Part shown: positions 1-9,417 of the stretch, one piece after another | Numbering within the stretch: the first letter of the stretch is position 1 | Layout: the number at the start of each line of letters is the position of its first letter | From: Kribbella qitaiheensis | Lineage (GTDB): Bacteria; Actinomycetota; Actinomycetes; Propionibacteriales; Kribbellaceae | Assembly (NCBI RefSeq): GCF_014217565.1 | Contig: NZ_CP043661.1 | Coordinates: 3,844,001-3,908,000 of the forward strand | Direction: 5' to 3' | Length of the DNA: 64,000 nt | Made by a program: the position numbers and the translations under genes | Notes under the pieces: model-generated | What the model was told of the DNA's origin: nothing | Seen by the model: only the letters and a program-made list of their open reading frames with translations | Database searches by the model: none

Positions 1-852
1 TTCCCGGCCGACTGCCACCGTATTCGTCAACGTGCCGATCTCGCTGATCGCGATCTCCACCACGTCACCGGCCTGGAGTGCGAAGTCGAGTTCGGGAACG
101 ATCCCGGTACCGGTCGCGAGGATCACGCCGTCCGGGAACTCGTTCGGCACGAACAGGACGTCGATCAGGTCCTGGAGTTCGCGGACGAGGTTCTTGGTGG
201 ACGTCGTACCGGTGAACACCTCATCCTCGCCGCGGCGGATCACCAGGTCGATGGTCAGGTCCTTCGGGTCGGCGACCTCCCAGGCCGGCCGGATCCCGGT
301 GGCCAGCGCGCAGCCGCCCGCGAACACCTTCGCCTGCGGGATGTAGAGCGGGTTCTCGCCCTCGATCGAGCGTGAGCTGACGTCGTTGCAGATCGTGAAG
401 CCGACGATCTCGCCGCGGCTGTTGGCGACGATCGCGAGTTCGGGCTCCGGTACGTCGTGCCCGGAGTCGGTCCGGATCCCGATCGGGTCGCCGTCGGTGA
501 CGAGCCGCCACGCGGGCGACTTCGGGAACAGCTCCGGCCGGGGCGCGGAGTACACCCGGTCATACACGGACTGCTCGGTGCTCTCCTCCATCCGGGCGCC
601 GCGGGAACGCTCGTACGTGACCCCCGCGCACCAGACCTCGCCGTATCCGTCGAGCGGTGGCAGCAGCCGTACGTCGGCCAGCAGGACCTCGTCGCCGAGC
701 CGGTCCTCGCCGACGGCGGCGCGGAACTCCTCCGCCGACAGGCGCAGGAGCTCCGCCATCCCCGCGCCACCGCGTACCGGTGCGACCGTGTCACCGGTTC
801 GGACCCCGGCCTGGGGCGGTTGGCCTGGGAGCTGGAAACGGACCAGGTGCAT
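1..852 (-). CDS. Fumarylacetoacetate hydrolase (FAH) family protein, partial
   Basis: Reading leftward from the ATG at 852, the frame stays open for 284 codons to the window edge, so the C-terminus is cut off. A GAGAGG ribosome site precedes the start. The C-terminal half has the FAH fold signature: an acidic NDVSSRSIEGENP stretch expected to bind the divalent metal, then GTGIVPELDFALQAGD and EIAISEIGTLTNTV. The family hydrolyses or dehydrates 2-keto-3-deoxy sugar acids and related C-C bonds. It lies 13 bases downstream of the UxaA-type dehydratase and is surely cotranscribed, so a role in the later steps of sugar-acid breakdown is inferred. The exact substrate cannot be read from sequence. 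Confidence 0.85.
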   Translation of the reverse strand, partial: MHLVRFQLPGQPPQAGVRTGDTVAPVRGGAGMAELLRLSAEEFRAAVGEDRLGDEVLLADVRLLPPLDGYGEVWCAGVTYERSRGARMEESTEQSVYDRVYSAPRPELFPKSPAWRLVTDGDPIGIRTDSGHDVPEPELAIVANSRGEIVGFTICNDVSSRSIEGENPLYIPQAKVFAGGCALATGIRPAWEVADPKDLTIDLVIRRGEDEVFTGTTSTKNLVRELQDLIDVLFVPNEFPDGVILATGTGIVPELDFALQAGDVVEIAISEIGTLTNTVAVGRE

Positions 853-865
853 CAAGTTCTGCCTC

Positions 866-3596
866 TCACATTGAGGTACCGAGTAGACCGCGGGTGATCT
901 GGAATCCAACGTTGCCTGCAGCAACTGCTTTGGGAATCTGCCGACGGCTTGCCACTGCGGCAATCACGTCCAGCCCGGCTCGGGCTTGCTCATCGGCGTC
1001 ACCGATGGCCACAGCATCCAGGTCTTCCCCGTACTTCGCGACCGTCGGCGGATCGCTGCTGAATTCGACGACCGGGACGAACCGCTGGGCCGACAAGGTG
1101 CCGCCGGCAACGTGCGCGAGAATCTGCTGTACTCCGCCCGCGCCGAATCCGGTAGCCGTCTCCATCCAGTCGGTACCCGGCATCCGCATCACGTGCCATC
1201 CCGGCGCGGCGAACCGCTGCCCGTGCGCGACCGTCGGCTCCACCGCGGCGGGAGAGCCGAAGGCGGCGTACCGGAAGCTCTCGTCGGCGACCAGGGCGCC
1301 TCGCGAGGAGAGTACGACCGAGCCGCCCGAGCCGACGATCTCGCGGCCGATCAGGGCCATTGCCTTGGCCGTCTCCGGGGTGAGTGCGCCGCGGGCTTCG
1401 AGCGCGACGGTGAGGTCGCCGACTGTTCCTTCCACATCCTCAGGTGCGGGGAGGTCGAAGCTGCCGAACCAGTCCTTCACCCTGGTCGCGACCGCGTCGA
1501 GTCCGCCGTCGGCCTGAATACTCGCCCAGCCGAACCGGGACGGGTCCGCGCCGGCTTCGACCAGCCGGCAGCGGAAGTAGTCGTTGTGGGTCTTCTCGCA
1601 ACCGTGTTCGAGCAGGAGCGCCATCCGGATGTTCGGGTGCAGGAGGTAGCCGAGCATCGTCCGCGCGAACGTCTCCTCGGACGCACCGCCGCTCGATCCG
1701 CACCCCTCGGTGTGCGGCAGCGCGACCAGCCGGGTGACGGAATCTCCGGCCCACCGTTCTGTTTCCGCTGTTTCCGCAAGCCTCAGTGCGATCTGCCCGG
1801 AGCACAAGCTGGTCGGCAGGATCAGCCCGACCTGTTCCGGCAGACGTTTTCCGTTTTTTCCGTCGCCCTTCAGCAGGGCAGCGCGGGTAGCAGGCCTGTC
1901 CAGCGTGGTGGCGACTGGCAGCGGCGTACCGGCCAGTGGGGCATCGCGGTCTTCGGCGGGGAGGTCGGCCAGGTTGCGCGAAGTACGGCCGTCGGTGGTG
2001 ATCGAGATGCCTTCGCGCGGACCGCTCTGCCGCCAGTTGCGCCAGATCGAGACCTGGCTGTGGCCGGCGCGCTCCCCCGCACTCGGCTCGCCCGACGCCA
2101 CCCGGACGGTGAGATCGAACGTCTCGCCGGTCAGGTCGTCCATCGGCGTACCGGTCAGATAGCGCCCGGCGTCCACGTCCATCTCGGCGTGCAGCAACTC
2201 GTACCGGGTCGAGGTGGTGACGAACTTGATCGTCGGAACGAACGGGAAATTGGTGATCGAGCCGTTCCCGGTGGTGAAGAAGATGAGGTTGCAGCCGCTC
2301 GCGACCTGACCGGCGACCGACTCCAGGTCGTTGCCAGGGCTGTCCATGAAGACGAAGCCGTTGCCGGGCATCCGTTCGGCGTAGTCGATGACGTGGTCGA
2401 GGCGGACGTCGCGATCGAGTTTGCGGGCGGCGCCGACGGACTTGAGCACGATGTTGTAGAGGCCACGGTAGACGTTGCCGCCGGACGGATTGCCTTCCGC
2501 CGTGTGGCCGTGCCAGCCGACACGTTCCTTGAACGACTGCACTGTTCGGAGGAACCTGCGCGCGGTCGGGAGATCGCGGACGTTCTTCAGTACGTAGCCT
2601 TCCGCGCCGATCAACTCGTCGGTTTCGGCCAGTACCGCGATGCCGCCGTGCCGGATCACCTCACGGGCGACGGCTCCGGAAAGCGGGTTCGCGCTGACGC
2701 CGGAGAACGCATCCGATCCTCCGCATTGCAGGCCGATCCACAGGTCCGCGAGGGGGACCTCCTCGCGGCGTTGCGCCGCCACGATCGGCAGCCAGGGCTC
2801 GACAAGCTCAGCCGCTTGGGCGAGATCTTTGCCGAATCCACCGTGCCGGGTGAAGTACGCGTGCGGCACCCGGATCGGCGGATACCCCTGCTCGGCCATG
2901 AAGTCCTGGATCGCCTGCCCGGAGACGAGATCCTCTTCGCTGTCGACGATCAACACGGCGCCGACGTTCGGGTTCAACGCGAACCCGGCAAGCGTCGCCA
3001 GCAAGATGTGCAGGTTGTTCGGCGTCCCCTGCTCACCACCCTCGGTGTGCGCAACCGGAACCACCCCGTCAAAACCCTCGGCTCCTGCGAACTTCTTGGC
3101 GAGTTCGGTGACGAAGCCGCTGCTGCGGGAGCTGGTGGCCAGCAGTACTACGTGGTTGCGGGTGCCGGCCGGGCCTTGTTCGCGGGGGTAGCCGAGGAAC
3201 GTGCCGGGCTGCTCGACCGAGGTGACCTGCTGGCCCAGGACGAGGGCGTTCTCGTCCAGCTTGTACGGATCGAGGGGTTCGTTCTCGGCCGACGGTTCGC
3301 TCGGCAGGCCCTCGACGCCTCTGGCCGACACAGCGGCCAGGCTGGTCGGAGTACAGACGTAGTCGCCGATCTGCAGATCCCGACGGGCCCGGGCGAACGG
3401 GGTGTGCCAGGACAGCAACGCCTCGCCGGCCCGCGATCGGGTGGGCGACGATCCGGTGCCCTTCGAGCACCGTGTGCGGCAGCGTCACCGCAGTACCGGC
3501 GAAGTCGACCACCGCGCCCTGTTCCAGCCGGCGCGAACAGATCGCGACGTTGTCGCCGGGCTCGGGCAGTACGCCGATCTCGTCGAAACTGACCAT
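866..3596 (-). CDS. UxaA-family sugar-acid dehydratase, double-length, with one apparent frameshift
   Basis: UxaA/GarD enzymes dehydrate altronate or galactarate. The start at 3596 (MVSFDEIG) has a GGGAGG site 8 bases upstream and opens an N-terminal SAF domain (about residues 5-80). The frame breaks at the C run 3430-3432: one extra base turns the expected PIAGGEALLSWHTP into a different frame, and the main frame resumes at once (866-3418). Removing it gives 909 aa. The first about 500 residues are a complete UxaA: GYPREQGPAGTRN, an HTEGG motif, GLQCGGSD and FVFMDSPGNDLES. The last about 350 residues are a second, degenerate UxaA-like lobe with LPHTEGCGSSGG. E. coli UxaA and GarD are only about 500 aa. 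The FAH gene and the divergent GntR regulator point to a sugar-acid pathway. The frameshift is probably a sequencing error (see findings). Confidence 0.8.
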
Positions 3597-3633
3597 CGAG
3601 GGCGCCTCCCAGTAGCTGTGCGGTGCCAAATCG

Positions 3634-3644
3634 TGCATGATGCA
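3634..3644. promoter_or_regulatory. Palindromic operator candidate for the GntR regulator
   Basis: A perfect inverted repeat TGCAT-G-ATGCA lies between the divergent starts of the dehydratase (3596) and the GntR gene (3742). Short palindromes of this shape in divergent promoter regions are typical FadR-subfamily GntR sites. That the neighbouring regulator binds it is inferred. Confidence 0.5.
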
Positions 3645-3741
3645 TGATTACAGTGCCACCCTGCCGAACGGAACGGGCCGGGTCAAGGGCGCGACCAGTC
3701 CCTGGAGAACGCGATCCTGGAGATCTGATGACGGAGATGCG

Positions 3742-4422
3742 ATGACGGAGACCGTGGAGCCGCGGGATCGCCGGCTGCTCCGGCGCCAGATGCTCGCCGA
3801 CGACGTGTACGAGGCGATCAAGACGATGCTGATGGATCACGGCATCCGGCCCGGCGCGCGAATCTCCATCGACGGACTCGCGCGCGACTTCCAGGTCTCG
3901 TCGACGCCGGTGCGCGAGGCGCTGGCCCGGCTGGAGTCCGAGGGGCTCGCGGACAAGGAACCGCTGAAGGGGTACCGCGCGACGCCGCTGCTCTCACTGG
4001 CGGAGTTCGATGACCTGTACCGGTTCCGGCAGTTGCTGGAGCCCTGGGCTGCGCGACGTGCCGCGGAACGGATCGATGACGCGGGCCGAGCTCGCCTACG
4101 CGCCGAACTCGCGACCGCGGTGGAGCCGACCGCGGTGGACTACGCGGGCTACAAGTCCCTCACCGCGCACGACAACCGCTTCCACACGCTGATCACGAGT
4201 TTGTCCGGCAGCGAACAGGTCCGCCTGGCCTTCGAGCGGACTCACTGCCACCTGCACATCTTCCGCCTCCATTACGACCGCGACACCGGCCCAGAGGTCC
4301 TGGTCGAACACCGCCAGATCGTCGAAGCGATCACCACCGGCACCCCCGCCGCCGCCGAAGCCGCCATGAACCAGCACCTGGAAAACTCCATGACCCACCG
4401 CCTCCGGAAGATCTACGAGTAG
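3742..4422 (+). CDS. GntR family (FadR/FCD type) transcriptional regulator
   Basis: A 226-residue regulator. Residues about 12-75 form a winged helix with the GntR pattern STPVREALARLESEGL. The C-terminal all-helical FCD domain carries the metal/ligand residues of the family: D and H in AHDNRFH, H in VEHRQIVEAI and H in MNQHLE. The start MTETVEPRD at 3742 was preferred over the longer frame from 3637 because GGAG lies just upstream and the extra 35 residues are not family-like. It is divergent from the UxaA/FAH genes and most likely represses them, responding to a sugar acid or its keto product (inference). Confidence 0.85.
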   Translation: MTETVEPRDRRLLRRQMLADDVYEAIKTMLMDHGIRPGARISIDGLARDFQVSSTPVREALARLESEGLADKEPLKGYRATPLLSLAEFDDLYRFRQLLEPWAARRAAERIDDAGRARLRAELATAVEPTAVDYAGYKSLTAHDNRFHTLITSLSGSEQVRLAFERTHCHLHIFRLHYDRDTGPEVLVEHRQIVEAITTGTPAAAEAAMNQHLENSMTHRLRKIYE

Positions 4423-4684
4423 CGGGCGACGTACTCGTGGACCATCGCGAGGGTTCTCCTCCACCGGGTGAACGGCGTCGAGAGTCAGATGCGGGAAGAC
4501 CAGCGGCGGGTACTCCGCTCCAACCCGGTCGGCACGCCGAGCGGCTTGAGCGCGCCCGACGAACCTAGCCGGGCAGAACAACAACCTGGTCGGATTTGGT
4601 CGGGAACCGGGTCAGTGGCAGGTCCGGCGGCCAAGCTGACCGGACGGACGGCGTGAGGTCGTCCCGAGGCAATCGGAGGATGAC

Positions 4685-5041
4685 ATGGTCGCCAAACGTA
4701 TTCTCAGCACGCTGGGCGCAGTGCTGGCCGTGGGTGGCGGTTCCCTGCTGACCGCCAGCCAGGCCCAGGCAGTTCCCGTCTACGACTGCTACTGGAAGAC
4801 CAACACCGGGATCACGCTGTTCCGGTCGGCAACCTCGACCACGGGCGACTACTTCGTCGGCGCGAACGTCAAGATGATCGACTTCGGCTGCAACGGGCAG
4901 ACGACCGGCCGGTCGTACAGCGACTGTGGCGGCGACAACCGGTGGGTCGACATCGACAGCGTCGCCAACGCGCCGGCCAAGCACGGGTTCGCCGCCTACG
5001 GCTGCATCACCTACACCGGCCGGGTGCTGCACACCACCTGA
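4685..5041 (+). CDS. Small secreted protein of unknown function
   Basis: A 118-residue protein with a clear Sec signal peptide: KR near the N-terminus, a hydrophobic core over residues 6-24 and a likely cleavage after SQAQA. The mature part of about 88 residues is rich in Gly, Thr, Asn and aromatic residues. It contains four Cys (YDCYW, FGCNG, SDCGG, YGCIT) that could form two disulfides. GGAGG lies 5 bases upstream of the ATG. Small Cys-containing secreted proteins of this type are common in actinomycetes. No family was recognised, so no function is assigned. A strong hairpin follows the stop codon. Confidence 0.7.
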   Translation: MVAKRILSTLGAVLAVGGGSLLTASQAQAVPVYDCYWKTNTGITLFRSATSTTGDYFVGANVKMIDFGCNGQTTGRSYSDCGGDNRWVDIDSVANAPAKHGFAAYGCITYTGRVLHTT

Positions 5042-5050
5042 CGCACCGTC

Positions 5051-5083
5051 GTCGCCGGCCCGGGAGCACCGGGCCCGGCGACG
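5051..5083 (+). terminator. GC-rich hairpin, likely terminator of the small secreted protein gene
   Basis: GTCGCCGGCCCGG (5051-5063) pairs with CCGGGCCCGGCGAC (5070-5083 region) around a short loop, ten bases after the stop at 5041. The stem has a single-base bulge in its GGGCCC segment, the same sequence context as the frameshifts listed in the findings. No U tract is visible, as is usual in actinobacteria. Confidence 0.5.
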
Positions 5084-5132
5084 GCCGATCTCGGCGGAGC
5101 GGCAAGGCGGGGCGAAGCGGCCGCCGCGGTGG

Positions 5133-5507
5133 ATGCGGGTTGTCGCGGCGGTGGTGACGGTCGTGTACTGCGTGCTGTTGATTCCGGACCACGAGCTTCG
5201 AGATGTGGTGAAGACTGTCGGTCTTGCGCCGCTCTATCTCGTGTTCGCGATCGAGCCTCGTGGGTTGTTCGACGGGCGTTCAGAGGCGTGGACGCGACGG
5301 CATCCGATAGCTACCGGCGTTGTCCTGTTCGTGTTTCTGAGTGCGCTGTGTTCGTCGGGGCTGTCGGAAGTTCTCGACTGGGGACCTGCCTTGGCGATCA
5401 CGCTGCCGGCGATGGCCGTCATCGTTGCGGTAGGCACCTACTTCTTTCATCGTCGCCAGGGCGCGGTGTCGAGACCTGGCGACGACGAGGGACAGATCGC
5501 GGGCTAG
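5133..5507 (+). CDS. Small membrane protein of unknown function
   Basis: A 124-residue hydrophobic protein starting MRVVAAVVTVV. Three transmembrane segments are visible: about residues 3-19, 50-67 (TGVVLFVFLSALCSSG) and 78-95 (LAITLPAMAVIVAVG), with a charged tail. The frame is open further upstream but that part overlaps the secreted-protein gene and its hairpin, so the ATG at 5133 was chosen despite a weak ribosome site. Its TAG overlaps the stop of the convergent gene at a shared CTAG. No family recognised. Confidence 0.55.
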   Translation: MRVVAAVVTVVYCVLLIPDHELRDVVKTVGLAPLYLVFAIEPRGLFDGRSEAWTRRHPIATGVVLFVFLSALCSSGLSEVLDWGPALAITLPAMAVIVAVGTYFFHRRQGAVSRPGDDEGQIAG

Positions 5508-7195
5508 CGTGTTGGGGTGACCACCAGGGCGTCTCCTACCGGGCGTTCGCCGGTGGCGTCCGAGGGGCTGTTCACGACCTTGCCGTTGGCAACCATTGTG
5601 GTGGAGCCGCCACCGTCGAGGTTGATGGCGTTTTGAAGGCCGAAGGACTTGGCGACCGCGGCGGTTTCGCCGATGCCGAGACCGAGACTTGCTTCTGAAC
5701 GACCGTCGGCGGTGATGATGACCGTCCGGCCGAGAGCGTCTACGCCGGCGAGCGTACGGGGGTTCCGCTTGTGGACCCAGCCGTAGTAGAAGCTCGGGTT
5801 GCCGACCGGTGCCATGCCGTCAGCCGCAGGAGTGGCATTCAGGCGACCGTCGCGAATCAACTCGGGCCCACCGTTGACGACGGTCGTGTGGGACGAGAGC
5901 CGTACGTCGTGGCCGCGGGTGTCGGTCAGCGAGGCGCGGATCTCGAGTCGCTTGCCGAACTTCGCTGCGGCCAGGAGGAGCGGCACCTGGTTGCCGATGG
6001 CTTGGACCGTGCGGCCGCCCTCGGGAATCGCGCCGCCGCGCGCCGTAGTACGGATTGCTGTGACTACGCCGTGGCGGTCGACGATGACTTCAGCGCCAGG
6101 GCCGCTCGGGGTCGAGGCCGCGTACGCCGAGTCGAAGGCGATCAGCTCGTCGGCGTCCGTGCAGGTCACGTCGTGCAGAGGCTTCGAGGTCGGCAGGTCA
6201 TCGGCCGTACCGCCGCAGTTGCGGATCAGTCCGGGCACCCGGTCGAGACCGTCGAGCGGCAGCGAACGACCGATTCCGCGGATCTCGCCGTGCCAGCGGA
6301 AGCGCTCGACCGCGGTACCGCGGGCGTTGTCGCTGATCACCAGCGCGGGACGACCGGCGATCGGCTCGCTGACCAGGCGTCCGTCGTACACGGCGACGCC
6401 GGCGGGGTCACCGGGAGCGCCCGCCTTCGGGTCGAGGACGAAGAAGCCCGCATTGGTCGCCGCCGTCGCGCCGGTGAGTGCGGTCAGGGTGCTGGTCGTC
6501 TCGCGCGCCTCGATGTCGAGCCCGTACGACGCGTCGAGGCCGCCGCGGAACTTCTTCGGATCGATCGTCAGCACCTGGACGTGCCAGGGGCCGGTGGATC
6601 CGCTGACATCATCCGGCTCGCCGTCCCAGCCGGTGAAGATGCTGGAACCGCCGAGCCCGGTGGCGACAACCTTCGTGCGCAGCGCCTCGGCCTCGGCCTT
6701 CGTGGCGAACGAGCCGAGCCGGACCCGGTAGCCGAGGCTGTTACCACCCGCGTCGGCAAGCTTGGGCGTGGGCACGTCCTCCACCCGCGGCTCCAGACCG
6801 GCGGCTCGCAGTCGCACGGCAGCCGCATCAGCAGTCGCCCGGTCGGAGATCGCGGTGGCGGGCGCGTCCGGGTCGGGCGAGCTTGACGGGATCGCCACCT
6901 CGACCGTCCAGACAGACTTCGGATCCGCCTGCCCACGCACGATCTTCGTCAGTGTGACGCCCGGCTGCAGGACTCGGACATCCCGCGTTTCGGGCAGATC
7001 AGCAGGACCGAGTGGCAGCTTTGCCTGACCCACGGCAGCGGCCGGCAAAGGCGGGCGCGCGGGCTGAGCGGACGCAGTACTGGCCAGGGCTGATCCCGCG
7101 ACGAGCGTTGCGCTCAACGCGAGGCCGGCGACGGCTTGGCGGGAGCGCCATCGAGGGATCTGCACTGGACGGGAGGCAGGACGGCGGGAAGTCAT
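5504..7195 (-). CDS. Secreted SPOR-domain plus phosphodiester glycosidase family protein
   Basis: A 563-residue exported protein. Residues 1-44 are a signal peptide (RR...R, a hydrophobic stretch LALSATLVAGSALA, then ASTASAQPA). Residues about 90-190 are a SPOR-like repeat that often binds denuded peptidoglycan (GYRVRLGSFATKAEAEAL). From about 200 to the end is the NAGPA/phosphodiester-glycosidase fold, recognised by the C-terminal block NAINLDGGGSTTMV and GERPVGDALVV. The NAGPA family removes GlcNAc from phosphodiester-linked sugars, and bacterial members are predicted to act on cell-wall glycopolymers. It is monocistronic and convergent with the small membrane protein. The substrate is unknown. 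Confidence 0.85.
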   Translation of the reverse strand: MTSRRPASRPVQIPRWRSRQAVAGLALSATLVAGSALASTASAQPARPPLPAAAVGQAKLPLGPADLPETRDVRVLQPGVTLTKIVRGQADPKSVWTVEVAIPSSSPDPDAPATAISDRATADAAAVRLRAAGLEPRVEDVPTPKLADAGGNSLGYRVRLGSFATKAEAEALRTKVVATGLGGSSIFTGWDGEPDDVSGSTGPWHVQVLTIDPKKFRGGLDASYGLDIEARETTSTLTALTGATAATNAGFFVLDPKAGAPGDPAGVAVYDGRLVSEPIAGRPALVISDNARGTAVERFRWHGEIRGIGRSLPLDGLDRVPGLIRNCGGTADDLPTSKPLHDVTCTDADELIAFDSAYAASTPSGPGAEVIVDRHGVVTAIRTTARGGAIPEGGRTVQAIGNQVPLLLAAAKFGKRLEIRASLTDTRGHDVRLSSHTTVVNGGPELIRDGRLNATPAADGMAPVGNPSFYYGWVHKRNPRTLAGVDALGRTVIITADGRSEASLGLGIGETAAVAKSFGLQNAINLDGGGSTTMVANGKVVNSPSDATGERPVGDALVVTPTR

Positions 7196-7260
7196 AGTTC
7201 ATTCCTATGCCAGCGGCCAACCACCCGCAAGGCCCCCGCAGTGAACTACCAACGACCTGA

Positions 7261-8058
7261 TCAGGAACTGAACATCGGCGCCAACGCGTCGATCAGCTCG
7301 TCGGCCGTCGCCTGACCTTCACCTTCGAACTCGGCCACTTCGACCCCGACGATCTCGCTCCGCGCCACTGCTTCCGCACATTCGCGGAGACCATCGAGGG
7401 AAAGGCCGGCAGGCACCTGGTAGTCGGTCTGGACCACTCCCGGCTCCAGCACGTCGCAGTCGAGATGGAAGGAGACCGGTCGACCCGCGATCACCTCCGC
7501 GAGGCGGTCACCCAGACCTGGCCCCAACTCGACCAGCTCGATACGACCCGCTCGTACGTGCTCGGCCTCGTTCGGGTCGAGATCCCGGGAGCCGACGAGG
7601 ACGGCCTGCCCCTGGGCGAAGCCGGCACCGAGGCCGGAATCCCACCAGCCCAGCGGTCCCGACAGTGCCAGCCCACCGAGGAAGCCTGTCTCGGTGTCGT
7701 CGGGCACGTTGATGTCCGCATGAGCGTCGAGCCAGACGACGACCGCGTCGGGCCGATGGCGCGCGATCACCGGTTGGGTGGCGAGCGCCACCGCACACCG
7801 GGTGATCGCGGACACCGGCAACTGGCCGGCGGACATGACCGCCTCGATCCTGGCGGCCAGGTCCTCCAGTGGGCCACGGGCCCGCTCGAGCTCGATCTCC
7901 CAGGACTGCGGATCACTCGGTACCGGCCGGCCGATCACTGTCGGCTCGACGTTCGACCGTCGCGCGACCGCCTCGCCGACGAGCCGGACCGCCTGCATGG
8001 CCCGGTCGTTGTGGTCACCCGCCGGCCCGACGTACGTCGTCAACCCAATCGAAGTCAT
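7261..8058 (-). CDS. Arginase/ureohydrolase-like protein with a degenerate first metal motif
   Basis: A 265-residue member of the arginase-agmatinase-formiminoglutamase superfamily. Two of the three manganese motifs are clear: WLDAHADIN (about residues 109-117, followed by GFLGGLALSG as in arginases) and FHLDCDVLEPG (about 197-207). The first motif, normally GGDHS about 25 residues before DAHAD, is replaced by SAITRCAVALA, so a metal-ligand His is missing. Length fits the family, slightly short. It may be a reduced-activity or repurposed member, or use another metal arrangement. It stands alone between leftward genes, 24 bases from the oxidoreductase upstream. Confidence 0.8.
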   Translation of the reverse strand: MTSIGLTTYVGPAGDHNDRAMQAVRLVGEAVARRSNVEPTVIGRPVPSDPQSWEIELERARGPLEDLAARIEAVMSAGQLPVSAITRCAVALATQPVIARHRPDAVVVWLDAHADINVPDDTETGFLGGLALSGPLGWWDSGLGAGFAQGQAVLVGSRDLDPNEAEHVRAGRIELVELGPGLGDRLAEVIAGRPVSFHLDCDVLEPGVVQTDYQVPAGLSLDGLRECAEAVARSEIVGVEVAEFEGEGQATADELIDALAPMFSS

Positions 8059-8082
8059 GCCCCGATCGTAAGAAGGAAGAGG

Positions 8083-9279
8083 TCAGGCGGGGGCGTCGCC
8101 GTGGTCCGGGATCTCCAGTTGTACGCCGCCTTGGAGGGCGGACTGGTGGGCGTAGATGCCGGGGAGGGTGAAGCGGGCGGCGACCCAGGCGTTGACCGGC
8201 GGGACGGTCTTGTCGGCGACCGCGCGGACGAAGTCGTCGGCGAGGAAGTGGTGCGAACCCTCGTGACCGTTGTGCAGGCCGTCGAACTCGGCCGGCAGCC
8301 GGCTGCGATCGTGCACCGGCGACAGCCCGGAGCGGAACGCGTCCCGGAGCGCCGGATCCACGTTCGCGAGGTCGGAGTCGTCCAGTGAGCTGCTGGGCTT
8401 GGTCTCCATCAGCCGGCTGACGTCCTCGACGCCTTCCTTGGTCTGCCACAGGCTGGTGGTGGCGAGCTGCTCGAAGCTGCCCTCGGTGCCGAAGACACGG
8501 AGCCGGGACTCGCGGATGTGCGACGGGTAGCCGACGCGGCGCATCTCGTTCGTCCGCATCACGCCACCGTCGGCCAGCTTGAACAGCGCGGTCGCGTTGC
8601 TGAAGTCGTTGTCGAACTCGCTGACCTCTTTGTCGAACACGCCGTCGCCGCGGTCGTCCTGCACGCCGATGCAGGACACGTGTGTGGCGTGCTGCCCGGT
8701 GACCGAGAGGACATTTCCGACCGCGTGGGTCGGGTACAGCATGGGCGGGAACGAGGCGGTCTTCTTCCAGTCCTCGCCACCGGAGTACTGGTAGGCGGAG
8801 TAGAAGCCGAGATCCATGTCATGGACGTAGTCGCCCTCGGAGTAGAAGACCCGGCCGAACTCACCCTTGGCGAGCTTCTCGCGGCAGTAGACCGACGACG
8901 GGTAGTAGAAGCTGGTCTCGCCCATCATGTAGGTCAGGCCGGTCTCTTTGACCAGCTCGATGATGCGGGCGATCTGGTCGGCCTCGATCGCCATCGGCAC
9001 GGTCGAGTACACGTGCTTGCCGGCTTCGAGCGCGCGGATCGCCATCTCGCCGTGCAGCCAGCGCTGGGTGAAGATCGCGACCGCGTCGACGTCGGAGTCG
9101 AGCATCTCCTCGAACGACTGGTACGTGACGGGGATGCCTTGCTGGGCGGCCATCTCGGCCAGCCGATCCGGGAGTACGTCGGTCAGGCTGACCGAGGAGA
9201 CGTCCGGGTGCGCGGTCCACAACCGCAGGAACGAAGGGGCGAACTGGCCGGCGCCGACCACACCGATGCTGATGCTCAT
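8083..9279 (-). CDS. Gfo/Idh/MocA family NAD(P)-dependent oxidoreductase
   Basis: A 398-residue oxidoreductase. The N-terminal Rossmann fold starts GVVGAGQFAPSF, and HVYSTVPMA is the family's equivalent of the EKP motif, here with Val-Pro in place of Lys-Pro. The central substrate region contains FPPMLYPTHAVG, with a plausible catalytic His. These enzymes oxidise or reduce sugar or inositol hydroxyl groups. The ATG at 9279 (MSISIGVV) was chosen over an in-frame TTG at 9291 because family proteins start right before the Rossmann strand. The lysine of the EKP motif usually needed for catalysis is absent, so activity may differ from the classic members. Confidence 0.85.
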   Translation of the reverse strand: MSISIGVVGAGQFAPSFLRLWTAHPDVSSVSLTDVLPDRLAEMAAQQGIPVTYQSFEEMLDSDVDAVAIFTQRWLHGEMAIRALEAGKHVYSTVPMAIEADQIARIIELVKETGLTYMMGETSFYYPSSVYCREKLAKGEFGRVFYSEGDYVHDMDLGFYSAYQYSGGEDWKKTASFPPMLYPTHAVGNVLSVTGQHATHVSCIGVQDDRGDGVFDKEVSEFDNDFSNATALFKLADGGVMRTNEMRRVGYPSHIRESRLRVFGTEGSFEQLATTSLWQTKEGVEDVSRLMETKPSSSLDDSDLANVDPALRDAFRSGLSPVHDRSRLPAEFDGLHNGHEGSHHFLADDFVRAVADKTVPPVNAWVAARFTLPGIYAHQSALQGGVQLEIPDHGDAPA

Positions 9280-9417
9280 GAACCAAGGCAATCACACATT
9301 TCCTGTTCATGTAAGAACAATTCCGCACACCAAGACAGTTGGGGTGCGGCACTCGACGCCGGGCGTCGGCGAGGAGACGGTCGGGGTGGTCGGTGGTTGT
9401 GCCGTCTACGGCTGGGG

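Noticed and set aside
986..3592. Long plus-strand open frames of 868 and 286 codons opposite the UxaA-type gene
   Set aside because: They are high-GC antisense shadows: Arg-rich, no motif, no ribosome site, and the opposite strand encodes a recognisable enzyme.
4423..4684. Weak coding-like stretch on the minus strand between the GntR gene and the small secreted protein (about 262 bases)
   Set aside because: Short fragments such as PLVFPHLTLDAVHP and MVHEYVAR appear in two frames but there is no start, no consistent frame and no recognised family.
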